Source: JBGCFO01 sp045106955
GTDB lineage: Bacteria; Pseudomonadota; Alphaproteobacteria; Rickettsiales; Rickettsiaceae
DNA: 64,000 nucleotides
Assembly: GCA_045106955.1 (NCBI GenBank)
Contig: JBGCFO010000019.1
Coordinates: 7,208 to 71,207, forward strand
Direction of reading: 5' to 3'
The first letter of the stretch is position 1. Each line of letters begins with the position of its first letter. Shown piece after piece: positions 19,268 to 27,620 of the stretch. The notes beneath the pieces were generated by a model. That model searched no databases, had not been told where the DNA came from, and was given only the letters and a program-made list of their open reading frames with translations. The translations under genes and the position numbers were made by a program.

Positions 19268-20452
19268 ATGGCTAGTAATAAAATTATTGATATTAAAGTA
19301 CCAGCTCTTGGAGAATCAGTTTCAGAAGCTACTATTGCCAAATGGTATAAATTACAAGGAGAGCAAGTTGAAGCAGATGAGTTGCTTTTAGAACTTGAAA
19401 CTGAAAAAGTAACATTAGAAGTGAATGCCACTTCTTCTGGAGTTCTTGCTAAACTTTTTAAGCAAGAAGGTGATAATGTTGAAGTCGATGAAGTTATTGG
19501 TCATATCGACTCCAGTGTCAGTAGCAGTCAAGTTGTTTCTAAACCTGAATTGGATGTAAAAAATACTGATAAAAAACCAATAGAATCTAAACTATCTCCG
19601 TCAGTATCAAAATTGGTTAGTGAAAATAACTTAAATCCAGCCGATATTCCTGGCAGCGGGAAGGGCGGAAGAATTACTAAAGGAGATGTGTTAGATTCAT
19701 TAACAACTGCTCCTATATCATCTAAAGGTTCTGATGATCAGGTCGATGATGGCAGATTTATTGAAAAAGTTAAAATGTCTAGATTGCGTAAAACAATTGC
19801 AACTCGCTTAAAAGAATCTCAGAATACAGCCGCAATTCTTAGCACGTTTAATGAAATCGATATGTCTAATGTAATGAGCATGAGAAAGAAATATCGAGAA
19901 GCGTTTGAGAAAAAACATAATGCCAAGTTAGGGTTTATGTCTTTTTTTGTTAAAGCTTCTATACATGCTCTTAGATCAGTACCTTCTGTTAATGCTGAGA
20001 TAGATGGTGATTATATTATATATAAGAATTATTACGATATTGGAGTTGCAGTTGGAACAGAGCAGGGTTTAGTTGTACCAGTTATTAGAAATAGTGATAA
20101 CCGTAGCTTTGCTTCTATTGAATCTACATTGCTAGATCTTGGCAAAAAGGCAAGAGATGGTAAGCTTTCTATGAAAGATTTGTCTGGTGCAACATTCACT
20201 ATTTCCAATGGAGGAGTATATGGCTCATTACTATCAACACCAATTATTAATCCACCGCAATCAGGTATTTTAGGTCTTCATAAAATACAACAAAGACCAG
20301 TTGCGATTGATGGTAATGTAGAAATTAGGCCGATGATGTATATTGCATTATCATATGATCATAGAATTATTGACGGTAAAGATGCGGTAACTTTTCTAGT
20401 TAAAGTGAAGGAAGCTATTGAAAATCCAGAATCCTTACTGCTTGATATGTAG
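19268..20452 (+). CDS. sucB: dihydrolipoyl succinyltransferase, E2 of 2-oxoglutarate dehydrogenase
   Basis: 394 residues. The lipoyl domain spans about residues 5-79, with the lipoylated Lys47 in [10 protein letters not shown] subunit-binding domain lies at about 113-148, and the catalytic acyltransferase domain runs from about 165 to the end, with His365 and Asp369 in [11 protein letters not shown]. It carries the succinyl group to CoA. An AAAGGAG ribosome-binding site, the clearest I noticed in the window, lies 12 bases before the ATG. ccmB follows 12 bases downstream. Confidence 0.97.
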   Translation: MASNKIIDIKVPALGESVSEATIAKWYKLQGEQVEADELLLELETEKVTLEVNATSSGVLAKLFKQEGDNVEVDEVIGHIDSSVSSSQVVSKPELDVKNTDKKPIESKLSPSVSKLVSENNLNPADIPGSGKGGRITKGDVLDSLTTAPISSKGSDDQVDDGRFIEKVKMSRLRKTIATRLKESQNTAAILSTFNEIDMSNVMSMRKKYREAFEKKHNAKLGFMSFFVKASIHALRSVPSVNAEIDGDYIIYKNYYDIGVAVGTEQGLVVPVIRNSDNRSFASIESTLLDLGKKARDGKLSMKDLSGATFTISNGGVYGSLLSTPIINPPQSGILGLHKIQQRPVAIDGNVEIRPMMYIALSYDHRIIDGKDAVTFLVKVKEAIENPESLLLDM

Positions 20453-20464
20453 ATTAAGCTTCTA

Positions 20465-21109
20465 ATGCGCAAATTATTGTTGCTAATTCAATGGGAATTT
20501 AAGCTGCAAAATAAGATATACAATCAGATTAAATATATTAGTTTGTTTGTATTATTATATATTTTTGAGATTGTATTTATATCTGTAGATGAAATTGAGA
20601 AATTTCTAGTGTTATTACCTACAATCTTCATTCCTATGTCTCTTTTGAGTTTTATACATCTGATATTTAGGGATGATATTTCAGATGGTATGTTAGAAAC
20701 AATGCTGTCATCATCTATCACACCCGGTGAGATTATTATATCTAAATATTGCTCTGTGTTATTAAATAGCATTATTAGTGCAATACTATATCTTTCACTG
20801 ATTTATATTATGTTTAATCTCACTTTCTATTATTTCGTTGCCTTTTCTATATTATCTTTTATGATGATTTTGCTTATTAGTAGCTTATTAATATTAATTG
20901 GTAGTGTGCAAAGCTATTTCAGATCGAATAATAGCCTTATCTCACTTTTACTGATACCATTAATGATTCCATCTTTTATTTTAACAAGCCTAGCATTTGA
21001 GCAAGATACATTTCACATGATTCTAATGACTTTTGGCATTAACTGTATCATTATTCCAGTAAATTTCCTTCTATCTGGATTTTTAATAAAAAACATTTAT
21101 AATTTTTAA
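20465..21109 (+). CDS. ccmB: heme exporter membrane protein CcmB
   Basis: 214 residues with about six membrane segments. The cytoplasmic loop FRDDISDGMLETMLSS followed by ITPGEIIISKY matches the CcmB loop (DGTLEQL...P...K) that contacts the CcmA ATPase. CcmAB releases heme-loaded CcmE during cytochrome c maturation (system I). No other ccm gene is in the window. It begins 12 bases after sucB and is probably cotranscribed. It converges on lgt, with an 80-base gap that holds nothing recognisable. Confidence 0.85.
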   Translation: MRKLLLLIQWEFKLQNKIYNQIKYISLFVLLYIFEIVFISVDEIEKFLVLLPTIFIPMSLLSFIHLIFRDDISDGMLETMLSSSITPGEIIISKYCSVLLNSIISAILYLSLIYIMFNLTFYYFVAFSILSFMMILLISSLLILIGSVQSYFRSNNSLISLLLIPLMIPSFILTSLAFEQDTFHMILMTFGINCIIIPVNFLLSGFLIKNIYNF

Positions 21110-21189
21110 AAAATTAGTTATTCATGTTTTTCATCAAATGTATGATTTCTTGTTTTACACTATGAACATTATCAATAGTCAAATAACTC

Positions 21190-21978
21190 TTAACGCACTG
21201 ACTTAGATTGAAGCTTAATGGTTAACAAATATAAACCAAGGATAAACATAAATGAGGATAGAATTTGACCCATTGTAAGATACGACAAAATAAACCCTAT
21301 TTTTTCATCTGGTTCTCGGAAGTTTTCAATCATTATTCTAAAAAGTGAATAGCACACTAAGAATATTCCAGATGTTCTTCCTGGAAAGCGAAGAGTATTG
21401 TATCTTAAACTGGCAACAGACATAATAATTAGCAATACAAACCCCTCTGCCAATGCTTCGTATAATTGACTTGGATGTCTTGGCAATATTTCTCCAGGGA
21501 ATATTACCCCCCAAGAAACATCTGTAATTCTTCCGTACAACTCAGCATTAATAAAATTGACAATTCTTCCTAAAAATAAACCAATTGGAGATACAACTGC
21601 AATAATATCTATAAATGTTAAAAAGGGAAGTTTATATTTTTTTGAATATATATACGTCGCGAAAGCTAAGCCTATCATTCCACCATGAAATGACATACCT
21701 CCTTTGTAAATTTGCAAGATTTTGATAGGATGCATCAAATACTTCAATGGATCATAAATTAATGTGAAACCTAGTCTTCCTCCAACGATAATTGCTATAA
21801 TTGTCCAACTTAAAAAATTTTCCAGATGTGTTTTTGTAATTGTTAGATTCTTTTTTTTAACTATATGTATAGCATATATATAAGCTAAGATGATGCCCGT
21901 TACATAAGCCACGCCATACCAACGAATCTCAACTGGTCCTAAAGATAGAGCCACAGGGTCAATATTAGGAAATTTCAT
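21190..21978 (-). CDS. lgt: prolipoprotein diacylglyceryl transferase
   Basis: 262 residues from the ATG at 21978 (MKFPNIDPVALSLGPVEIRWYG, the usual start of the family). A longer frame to 22032 would run 18 codons into hemA. Seven membrane segments; the signature GRIVNFINAELYGR contains the Lgt pattern GRxGNFxNxExxGR. It attaches diacylglycerol to the lipobox Cys of lipoproteins, such as the LptE and the lipoprotein encoded in this window. It begins 7 bases after hemA. Confidence 0.95.
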   Translation of the reverse strand: MKFPNIDPVALSLGPVEIRWYGVAYVTGIILAYIYAIHIVKKKNLTITKTHLENFLSWTIIAIIVGGRLGFTLIYDPLKYLMHPIKILQIYKGGMSFHGGMIGLAFATYIYSKKYKLPFLTFIDIIAVVSPIGLFLGRIVNFINAELYGRITDVSWGVIFPGEILPRHPSQLYEALAEGFVLLIIMSVASLRYNTLRFPGRTSGIFLVCYSLFRIMIENFREPDEKIGFILSYLTMGQILSSFMFILGLYLLTIKLQSKSVR

Positions 21979-21985
21979 CTTAAAA

Positions 21986-23206
21986 TTACGCTGCTTGATT
22001 AATATTATGTATATCGAGCTCATTAAATACATCTACCAATGCTGATACAAGATTTTCAATCATTGCATTATTATGCATAGGAGTTGGAGTAATTCTTAAA
22101 CGTTCTGTACCTTTTGGTACAGTTGGAAAATTAATATGCTGCAAATATATTTTATGTTTTTGCAGTAGCATTTCTGACGCTTGCTGAGATTTGATTGGAT
22201 CGCCTATAATAATAGGAATTATATGACTATCATTTTTGAAATAATTAATGCCAGCTTTGTCGAGATATTGTTTAGTTTTATTTACGTTAGACATTAACTT
22301 TGAACGTTCTACGTTAGACGTTTTTAAGTATGCAACGCTTTTTGTTGCTGCTCTCGTGATCACAGGAGAGAGTGAGGTAGTAAATATAAAACCAGGAGCG
22401 CTAAGACGTATGGCATCGATTAAGTTAGAATTTGATGCTATATATCCACCAATAGCGCCGTAAGCCTTAGCTAAGGTACCTTGAATTATATCTATTTCAT
22501 CACTGCATCCTAAATTATTAGCAATCCCACTACCTCCATCACCATACAATCCAACAGAATGCACTTCATCTATGAATGTCAAGGCATTATATTTTTGAGC
22601 TAATTTACAAATTTTTTCAATTGGAGATATTAAGCCATTCATAGAATATACTGATTCAAATACAATCATTTTAGGTCTGCTAATATCAGATTTTTGTAAC
22701 AAAGACTCTAAATGATCCATATCCAAGTGTTTATATATATGTTTCTCAGCTGTAGAGTTGCGTATACCAGATATGATTGAGGCATGATTATATTCATCGG
22801 AAAAGAATATAATATCTGGAAAGATCTTTGATAATGAGCATAGAGTAGCATCATTAGAGACATATCCAGAAGTAAACACTAAAGCTGAATCTTTGTTATG
22901 TAATAATGCTAATTCTTCTTCTAGATTGACTATGCTGTCATTGTTTCCACCTATATTACGTGTTCCACCAGATCCAACGCCTGATTCCGTTAATGCTTGA
23001 TGTGCAGCATTTAACACATGAATGTTTCTACTCATACCTAAATAATCGTTAATGCACCACATTACTATTTTATCATTATTATCGACATTAATTGCATACG
23101 GAAAATCATCTGCTAAGCGTTTTACTGTAATAAAATTACGGTAACGCCCTTCTGATTTAATTCTATCAATATGATTGTCAATGGTACTATGATATGTGTT
23201 AAGCAT
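21986..23206 (-). CDS. hemA: 5-aminolevulinate synthase
   Basis: 406 residues, pyridoxal-phosphate alpha-oxoamine synthase family. [11 protein letters not shown] follows the substrate-binding region, [10 protein letters not shown] carries the cofactor-binding Asp and His, and Lys247 in GTLAKAYG is the Schiff-base lysine. It condenses glycine and succinyl-CoA, the first step of heme synthesis by the C4 route typical of Alphaproteobacteria. It lies between zapA (11 bases upstream) and lgt (7 bases downstream). Confidence 0.96.
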   Translation of the reverse strand: MLNTYHSTIDNHIDRIKSEGRYRNFITVKRLADDFPYAINVDNNDKIVMWCINDYLGMSRNIHVLNAAHQALTESGVGSGGTRNIGGNNDSIVNLEEELALLHNKDSALVFTSGYVSNDATLCSLSKIFPDIIFFSDEYNHASIISGIRNSTAEKHIYKHLDMDHLESLLQKSDISRPKMIVFESVYSMNGLISPIEKICKLAQKYNALTFIDEVHSVGLYGDGGSGIANNLGCSDEIDIIQGTLAKAYGAIGGYIASNSNLIDAIRLSAPGFIFTTSLSPVITRAATKSVAYLKTSNVERSKLMSNVNKTKQYLDKAGINYFKNDSHIIPIIIGDPIKSQQASEMLLQKHKIYLQHINFPTVPKGTERLRITPTPMHNNAMIENLVSALVDVFNELDIHNINQAA

Positions 23207-23217
23207 GTATTTGAGAT

Positions 23218-23529
23218 TTATGTATATGAATTGATTTTATTAATTACATCTTGTATATATTTGGTCAGACCTTCATTGTGAGTGTTATTTTGTTCATTTT
23301 TACTATCTTGCATTGCAACAATTTGTTTTTCTATGTTTTCTATTTTATCTTGTAGATTTAATGCGCACAAAACTAGCAATAATTCAAAAGAAGCTGAGTT
23401 ATTCGATTTTTTTAATTTAGAGATTTGCTCATTTAATTTTGGCACTAAATTATTAAGTAATAACTCTGATTCTTCATCGCAAACAAGGGTAAATTGTTTA
23501 TGATTTAGGGTTATTGTTATATTTTTCAT
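23218..23529 (-). CDS. zapA: cell division protein ZapA
   Basis: 103 residues: an N-terminal beta-rich part ([17 protein letters not shown]) followed by a long helix and coiled coil, the ZapA layout. It binds FtsZ and stabilises the division ring. Its start overlaps the end of the upstream coiled-coil gene by 32 bases, and hemA follows 11 bases later, so these four genes (coiled coil, zapA, hemA, lgt) are probably one operon. Confidence 0.82.
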   Translation of the reverse strand: MKNITITLNHKQFTLVCDEESELLLNNLVPKLNEQISKLKKSNNSASFELLLVLCALNLQDKIENIEKQIVAMQDSKNEQNNTHNEGLTKYIQDVINKINSYT

Positions 23530-23782
23530 AATTACTCTTAATGTCCTCTAAGTCACCAATATAACTGTTAATTTTTTCCAAAGTCTTAAGATATGATTGC
23601 TCTAATTCTTGATTTCTTTGAGATAAATACTGATTTTGTTCTTTGAGTTCAGCTATAGTTGATTTTTGATTATCAAATTTGCTTAATAATACATTAATTC
23701 TATCATCTAGTATATCCATCATTTTTGCAGGATCCAACTTTTCTTCATCTTCACTCGTTGAGCTATGCAATAAATTATCCAT
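23498..23782 (-). CDS. small coiled-coil protein upstream of zapA
   Basis: 94 residues, nearly all one predicted coiled coil (ILDDRINVLLSKFDNQKSTI then AELKEQNQYLSQRNQELEQ). In many Alphaproteobacteria a short coiled-coil gene of the DUF4164 or ZapB-like type precedes zapA, and both size and position fit here. A role at the division ring is inferred from position only. An AAAGGAG motif lies about 33 bases before the ATG, too far to serve it directly, so the true start may differ. Confidence 0.65.
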   Translation of the reverse strand: MDNLLHSSTSEDEEKLDPAKMMDILDDRINVLLSKFDNQKSTIAELKEQNQYLSQRNQELEQSYLKTLEKINSYIGDLEDIKSNYEKYNNNPKS

Positions 23783-23929
23783 AAAAATTCTTCTTGATTA
23801 ATATATAATTATCTCCTTTATAGGTTTAATATATAATATGATATTTATCAAGATTTCTTTTAACAATTATAATAAAACAGATCTTATTTATCTATATTTC
23901 CTAGATTTGAATCTCAAACATTTAAGTGA

Positions 23930-24226
23930 TTATTTTTTTGATTGGCTGGCTTGAATATGATTTATAAGAGTTTCTAATAGTTTAATCATACTAGTGGATA
24001 AAGAGCTATCTACAGTGTCTATAACTTGCTCTACATTGGCAACCATCTGTACAAAATTAGTACATATTGCTAACTGCTTTGGAGTAAATCGTTTAGCAAG
24101 CTCTTCAAGTGATTTCGTATCTTTATGAAGCCGATTTTCTGAATTTATAAAATCTTTCTTGTTCATGCAATCGCTATTTTTAATTGAATTCCTGAGCATG
24201 ATATCATAACAACAAATCAACATCAA
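23930..24226 (-). CDS. hypothetical small helical protein
   Basis: Up to 98 residues; in-frame starts at 24199 and 24166 (MNKKDFINSE) are at least as likely as 24226 because the first residues (MMLICCYDI) look unlike a natural N-terminus here. The C-terminal two thirds is helical and amphipathic (FTPKQLAICTNFVQMVANVEQ). No known domain. It sits upstream of the zapA operon on the same strand after a 147-base gap, at the edge of the accessory patch. Confidence 0.5.
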   Translation of the reverse strand: MMLICCYDIMLRNSIKNSDCMNKKDFINSENRLHKDTKSLEELAKRFTPKQLAICTNFVQMVANVEQVIDTVDSSLSTSMIKLLETLINHIQASQSKK

Positions 24227-24240
24227 CGTCTAAAAACTAA

Positions 24241-24468
24241 TTAGATATATTTGTTTGTATTTATGTAATAATTCGAAAGATCTAAGAGGAGTTTTTTTGG
24301 ATTTTGTGGATTGTAGTTCTTAGATATTTTATACTTAAATATATAAATCAAAATTAACAAAGCTTGCATTATGTATTTTGCAATATCAAAATAAAGAATA
24401 AGCGGAAAAATTATATATAACATCAATAGTATAAAATATGTCGAAAACAAAATTTGATAAAGATTCAA
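24241..24468 (-). CDS. possible small membrane protein
   Basis: A 75-codon frame with two hydrophobic segments (about residues 5-25 and 28-45) and a polar C-terminus rich in Asn, Lys and Tyr. No family recognised. Its 5' end overlaps the divergent gene starting at 24438 by 31 bases; an internal ATG at 24423 would remove the overlap. It may be a chance frame, as AT-rich antisense or intergenic DNA easily gives hydrophobic frames. Confidence 0.3.
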   Translation of the reverse strand: MNLYQILFSTYFILLMLYIIFPLILYFDIAKYIMQALLILIYIFKYKISKNYNPQNPKKLLLDLSNYYINTNKYI

Positions 24469-24812
24469 TAGAGTTCATTGAATTAGAAGAAGAATTAGAA
24501 GAAAGGTTGACATCAGAGCAAAAAGAGTGTGAAGTTAGCAATCCAGAACTTGCTATAAATCATAAATATATTGCAATTCTATCTAACGACATCATTAAAA
24601 TATACAATAAAGACAATGGAAAGCTCGAGCATAACCCAATAAGTGATATTGTTCCTTTTGATCTAGATTCAACAAAAATAATATCTGATTTAGAAGATGT
24701 TGTTCATGTGTGGAACGTAGGAGATAATAATATGTTATATCGTCTAATTGATGGGGAATTGCATATCGTTGAGACATTACATCTTGGAGATATCATGCAT
24801 TTAAATATTTGA
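24438..24812 (+). CDS. hypothetical acidic protein
   Basis: 124 residues, acidic, with a Glu-rich N-terminus (FIELEEELEERL) and then a part that looks beta-rich (YIAILSNDIIKIYN, VVHVWNVGDNN, YRLIDGELHIVE). Cytoplasmic, no signal peptide. No family recognised. It is the only plus-strand gene in the patch between the zapA operon and the recombinase, and it ends next to an ABC-ATPase fossil on the other strand. Confidence 0.5.
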   Translation: MSKTKFDKDSIEFIELEEELEERLTSEQKECEVSNPELAINHKYIAILSNDIIKIYNKDNGKLEHNPISDIVPFDLDSTKIISDLEDVVHVWNVGDNNMLYRLIDGELHIVETLHLGDIMHLNI

Positions 24813-24923
24813 GTAAGAATTATCAGATATATCATCCGACTAGCCAATTGCATAATATTCTCTGCACTTCTATGGTCTAAAGCTGCAGTAATTTCATCAA
24901 GTAATAATATTTTAGGTCTGCTA
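24813..24923 (-). pseudogene. fragment of an ABC transporter ATPase
   Basis: Minus-strand translation gives RPKILLLDEITAALDH, a Walker B (ILLLDE) followed by the D-loop (AALD), then SAENIMQLASRM and a hydrophobic strand (IYLIILTQ) where the H-loop of ABC ATPases is expected. An in-frame TAA lies two codons before this segment and no Walker A or signature motif is found upstream, so only about 37 codons remain. It is best read as the leftover of a deleted ABC importer gene, possibly of the amino-acid (GlnQ-like) type. Confidence 0.65.
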
Positions 24924-25051
24924 AATTACCATAATCAGACTTAGTGCGATAGTTTATCTTAAAATAATTTTTTTACGTTTCTTAGTTGAAAATGGCAATA
25001 TATTGCGCTTTTGACTTTTTTTAAACGCAAATGCCATAATAGACTGATTTT

Positions 25052-25627
25052 TTAAACATTAAAATGTGTTGGTGGTATTTTTTTTAAATATGAAAATAAC
25101 GCTCTTCTAGAAAAGCCAAATATCTTTGCAATTTCTTTTGCCGTTTTATCTGAGTTTTTATATAAAATACTAGCTTGCTCTAATCTATCTTGATTTATTT
25201 TTGGCCGACCACCTGTTTTGCCACGAGCTTTAGCAGAGTCTCTACCAGCTTTTGCACGTTCAGATCTTATTTCTAATTCCATTTGAGATATAGCTCCTAT
25301 GATGGATAAAAATGCTCTACCAGATGGCGATGATGTATCTATATTTTCACGTAATGAGATTAGATGTATATTTTTATTTTCAAATTCCTTTACTAGCTCT
25401 AAAAGATGAGGTAATGATCTAGACATCCTAGAAAATTCTGTAATTACTAATGTATCTTCAGATCTAATATAAGACATTAAATCATTCCATCCTACTCTAA
25501 CTTTTTTTGTTCCTGTAATTTTGTCTGTAAATATTTTTGCGCATCCAGCTTGATTTAAAAGGTCAATTTGAGAGTCTAAATTTTGCGTAGATGAGCTAAT
25601 TCTAGCATACCCAATCAATTTTGACAT
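25052..25627 (-). CDS. serine recombinase, resolvase/invertase family
   Basis: 191 residues. The catalytic part starts IGYARISSSTQNLDSQ with Arg9 and the nucleophile Ser11. Further conserved pieces are TEFSRMSRSLPHLLEL and GAISQMELEIRSERAKAGRDSAKARGKTGGRPK. A C-terminal helix-turn-helix (KTAKEIAKIFGFSRRALFSYLKK) completes the Hin/Tn3-resolvase plan, and all parts appear intact. It cuts and rejoins DNA at short inverted-repeat sites. No transposase is beside it; an imperfect inverted repeat lies in its upstream region. It may be a leftover of a plasmid or transposon. Confidence 0.92.
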   Translation of the reverse strand: MSKLIGYARISSSTQNLDSQIDLLNQAGCAKIFTDKITGTKKVRVGWNDLMSYIRSEDTLVITEFSRMSRSLPHLLELVKEFENKNIHLISLRENIDTSSPSGRAFLSIIGAISQMELEIRSERAKAGRDSAKARGKTGGRPKINQDRLEQASILYKNSDKTAKEIAKIFGFSRRALFSYLKKIPPTHFNV

Positions 25628-25654
25628 AGTAGTAAATTTTGATATTTTCGTGAA

Positions 25655-25682
25655 ATACTACACTATTTTTGGTCTAATTCAA
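25655..25682 (-). promoter_or_regulatory. possible promoter of the recombinase gene
   Basis: On the minus strand TTGAAT (25682-25677) and TAGTAT (25660-25655) are 16 bases apart, about 28 bases before the recombinase ATG. Confidence 0.4.
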
Positions 25683-25735
25683 ATAGATTTACTCCAACCG
25701 ATAGATTAGTTTTGCGTTTTTAGAGTAAATTTGAA
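25678..25735. repeat. imperfect inverted repeat upstream of the recombinase
   Basis: ATTTACTC at 25687-25694 is matched by its exact reverse complement at 25723-25730, flanked on the outside by TTCAAA (25678-25683) and TTTGAA (25730-25735). Centre-to-centre spacing fits either an operator or a recombination site for the adjacent serine recombinase. It also lies between two minus-strand genes, so it could be a terminator of the lipoprotein gene, though no T run follows. Confidence 0.4.
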
Positions 25736-25744
25736 GTAATATCG

Positions 25745-26452
25745 TTATTTCTTCTTTCTGCATTTAGGACAAGAATCATCCGATATATGGCTATGCTTTT
25801 TGTGTTTAGAAAGTTTGTGTGGTGCATTAATTTTTACAGGTTTATTATTATAATGTTTTGATTGTGATTTTATATTATTATTTTTTGCTGAATTGTCATT
25901 AGATTCTTGAACTAATTGATTGTGGTCGCTGTTTACTGGCAGTGGTGCACAGCGATAAGTTGATAAATCTTCCTTTGCCTCATTGAGCATATGCTTAACT
26001 TCTGCCAATTGTTCAATCATTTGTTGATATTGGTAATTTGCATCTTGTTGATCATTCTCCAATCTACTGTAATTATCTTTAAACGATGGTCGTTTTTTAT
26101 TTTTTGAGGACTTTTTATATTTATCATAAATCTTTTTTTTGTGAGCGGAGTGCTTACTAGATACGCTTTTATTTTTATCTTCCTCTTCCTCTTCCTTTGT
26201 TATATCGAGATACATTTGACGATTCATCATTGCAAAATCTTCAAGGTCATTATATGCATAAATCTCATCTCCAACATCAAGATCAAATGTGCCATTTTTC
26301 TTTTCTTCTAGTACGTTACGCTTTGCCACATTTATATATTTTTTATTATACATTGGGCGACGTTTTTCTTGATAGGTATTATCTCTAAAATATTTGCAAC
26401 TACTCAATGACACTAGCGCAATTAATAATAAAACAATGATATTTATTTTCAT
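25745..26452 (-). CDS. hypothetical lipoprotein, highly basic
   Basis: 235 residues with a signal peptide and lipobox LSSC ending at Cys19. The mature part is hydrophilic: an acidic patch (EEEEED near residue 90), Lys-rich stretches, a coiled-coil-like section (YQQMIEQLAEVKHMLNEAKEDL) and a His/Lys-rich end closing with CPKC and KKK. No known domain. It would be anchored to a membrane by the Lgt pathway. It may be a wall- or surface-associated structural lipoprotein, but function is unknown. It stands alone with its own promoter. Confidence 0.65.
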   Translation of the reverse strand: MKINIIVLLLIALVSLSSCKYFRDNTYQEKRRPMYNKKYINVAKRNVLEEKKNGTFDLDVGDEIYAYNDLEDFAMMNRQMYLDITKEEEEEDKNKSVSSKHSAHKKKIYDKYKKSSKNKKRPSFKDNYSRLENDQQDANYQYQQMIEQLAEVKHMLNEAKEDLSTYRCAPLPVNSDHNQLVQESNDNSAKNNNIKSQSKHYNNKPVKINAPHKLSKHKKHSHISDDSCPKCRKKK

Positions 26453-26478
26453 TTAAAAATACATATAAATTTATATTT

Positions 26479-26507
26479 ATAGTAATTATTGCTCAAATAC
26501 TGGTCAA
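26479..26507 (-). promoter_or_regulatory. possible promoter of the lipoprotein gene
   Basis: Minus strand: TTGACC (26507-26502), 17 bases, then TACTAT (26484-26479), 27 bases before the ATG at 26452. It lies in the 76-base gap after murG. Confidence 0.45.
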
Positions 26508-26528
26508 AGCACAAGCATTATTAAAAAC

Positions 26529-27620
26529 TTATTTATTAATTATTTTTTCTATTGTGTCCGCTAAGAGAATTTCTCCATTTTTTGTCAATTTATCTGCATT
26601 TCTTTTTACTGATAATAATTTTGGATTTTGTATTAATTGAAGCATTAAATCTGATATTTTTTGTAAAATATCAGGATCATCTTGAGTAAAATACCAATAT
26701 CCAGAATCTTTGGATAGTGCACGAGCGTTATCAAGTTGATGATTATGAGTTGACCAAGGGTATGGAATAAAGATCGCAGGTATTTTAAGGTGGGTAATTT
26801 CAGCTATTGTCGATGCCCCTGATCTGCATATTACTAAATCAGCTGCTTGATATTCTTTGTCAATATCATAAATAAAATCTGAGATTTTATAAGATACATC
26901 AAGATTTTTATATTGGTTTTTTAAACGTACAATATCCTCTGATCTTGCTTGTTGAAGAATGGAGATAGGTTGAGTTATTTTATTTTTAATTAACAAAGAT
27001 ACTGCTTCTGGTATTAATTCTGAAAAAAACTTTGCGCCTTGACTCCCTCCAAATATTAGGATATTAAAGTTTGATTTAGGATCTGATGATTTTTTTTGTT
27101 TATCAGGATTGATTCTTCTAATATTTGATCTTGCAATATGACCTACAACAACAGCCTTGTGTTTATATGTAGAAGGTAAGTTAATAGTGTCTTGGTATGT
27201 TAATGCGATAACTTTTGCTATGTTTAAGAAATATTGATTTGTTTTGCCTATAAAACAATTTTGTTCATAAACAATGATTGGAATATTAAACATTTTACTT
27301 GCAAATATTATTGGAAAGGATGGATAACCTCCAAATCCTATCGATATATCTGGTTTAATTTTTGCTATTATAAATATTGATCGTAAAATACTGATCATTA
27401 GCCTTTTATAAAAGACTAACTTGCCAAGTATATTTGATTTAGAAGATTTAAGATTGTATACATGTACTTTAAATTTAATATCAGATGTAATATATTTTTT
27501 ACATCTATAATCAGTAATTAAATGTACTTGATATCCTTTATTATGCAATATTTCGCCTAGTGCTTGCGCAGAGAAAAAATGACCTCCAGTTCCTCCAGCA
27601 GCTAAAATTATCTTCCGCAT
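26529..27620 (-). CDS. murG: UDP-N-acetylglucosamine transferase MurG
   Basis: 363 residues. GGTGGH at residues 9-14 is the lipid-binding G loop, and GGSQGAKFFSELIP and CRSGASTIAE are the later conserved pieces of the GT28 family. It adds GlcNAc to lipid I to make lipid II on the inner face of the membrane. It is the last gene of the long minus-strand cluster and overlaps ftsW by 13 bases. Confidence 0.96.
   Translation of the reverse strand: MRKIILAAGGTGGHFFSAQALGEILHNKGYQVHLITDYRCKKYITSDIKFKVHVYNLKSSKSNILGKLVFYKRLMISILRSIFIIAKIKPDISIGFGGYPSFPIIFASKMFNIPIIVYEQNCFIGKTNQYFLNIAKVIALTYQDTINLPSTYKHKAVVVGHIARSNIRRINPDKQKKSSDPKSNFNILIFGGSQGAKFFSELIPEAVSLLIKNKITQPISILQQARSEDIVRLKNQYKNLDVSYKISDFIYDIDKEYQAADLVICRSGASTIAEITHLKIPAIFIPYPWSTHNHQLDNARALSKDSGYWYFTQDDPDILQKISDLMLQLIQNPKLLSVKRNADKLTKNGEILLADTIEKIINK

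Noticed and set aside
24954..25037. 27-codon Lys-rich minus-strand frame (MAFAFKKSQKRN)
   Set aside because: Composition looks like a small ribosomal protein, but it matches none I know and it has no ribosome-binding site.
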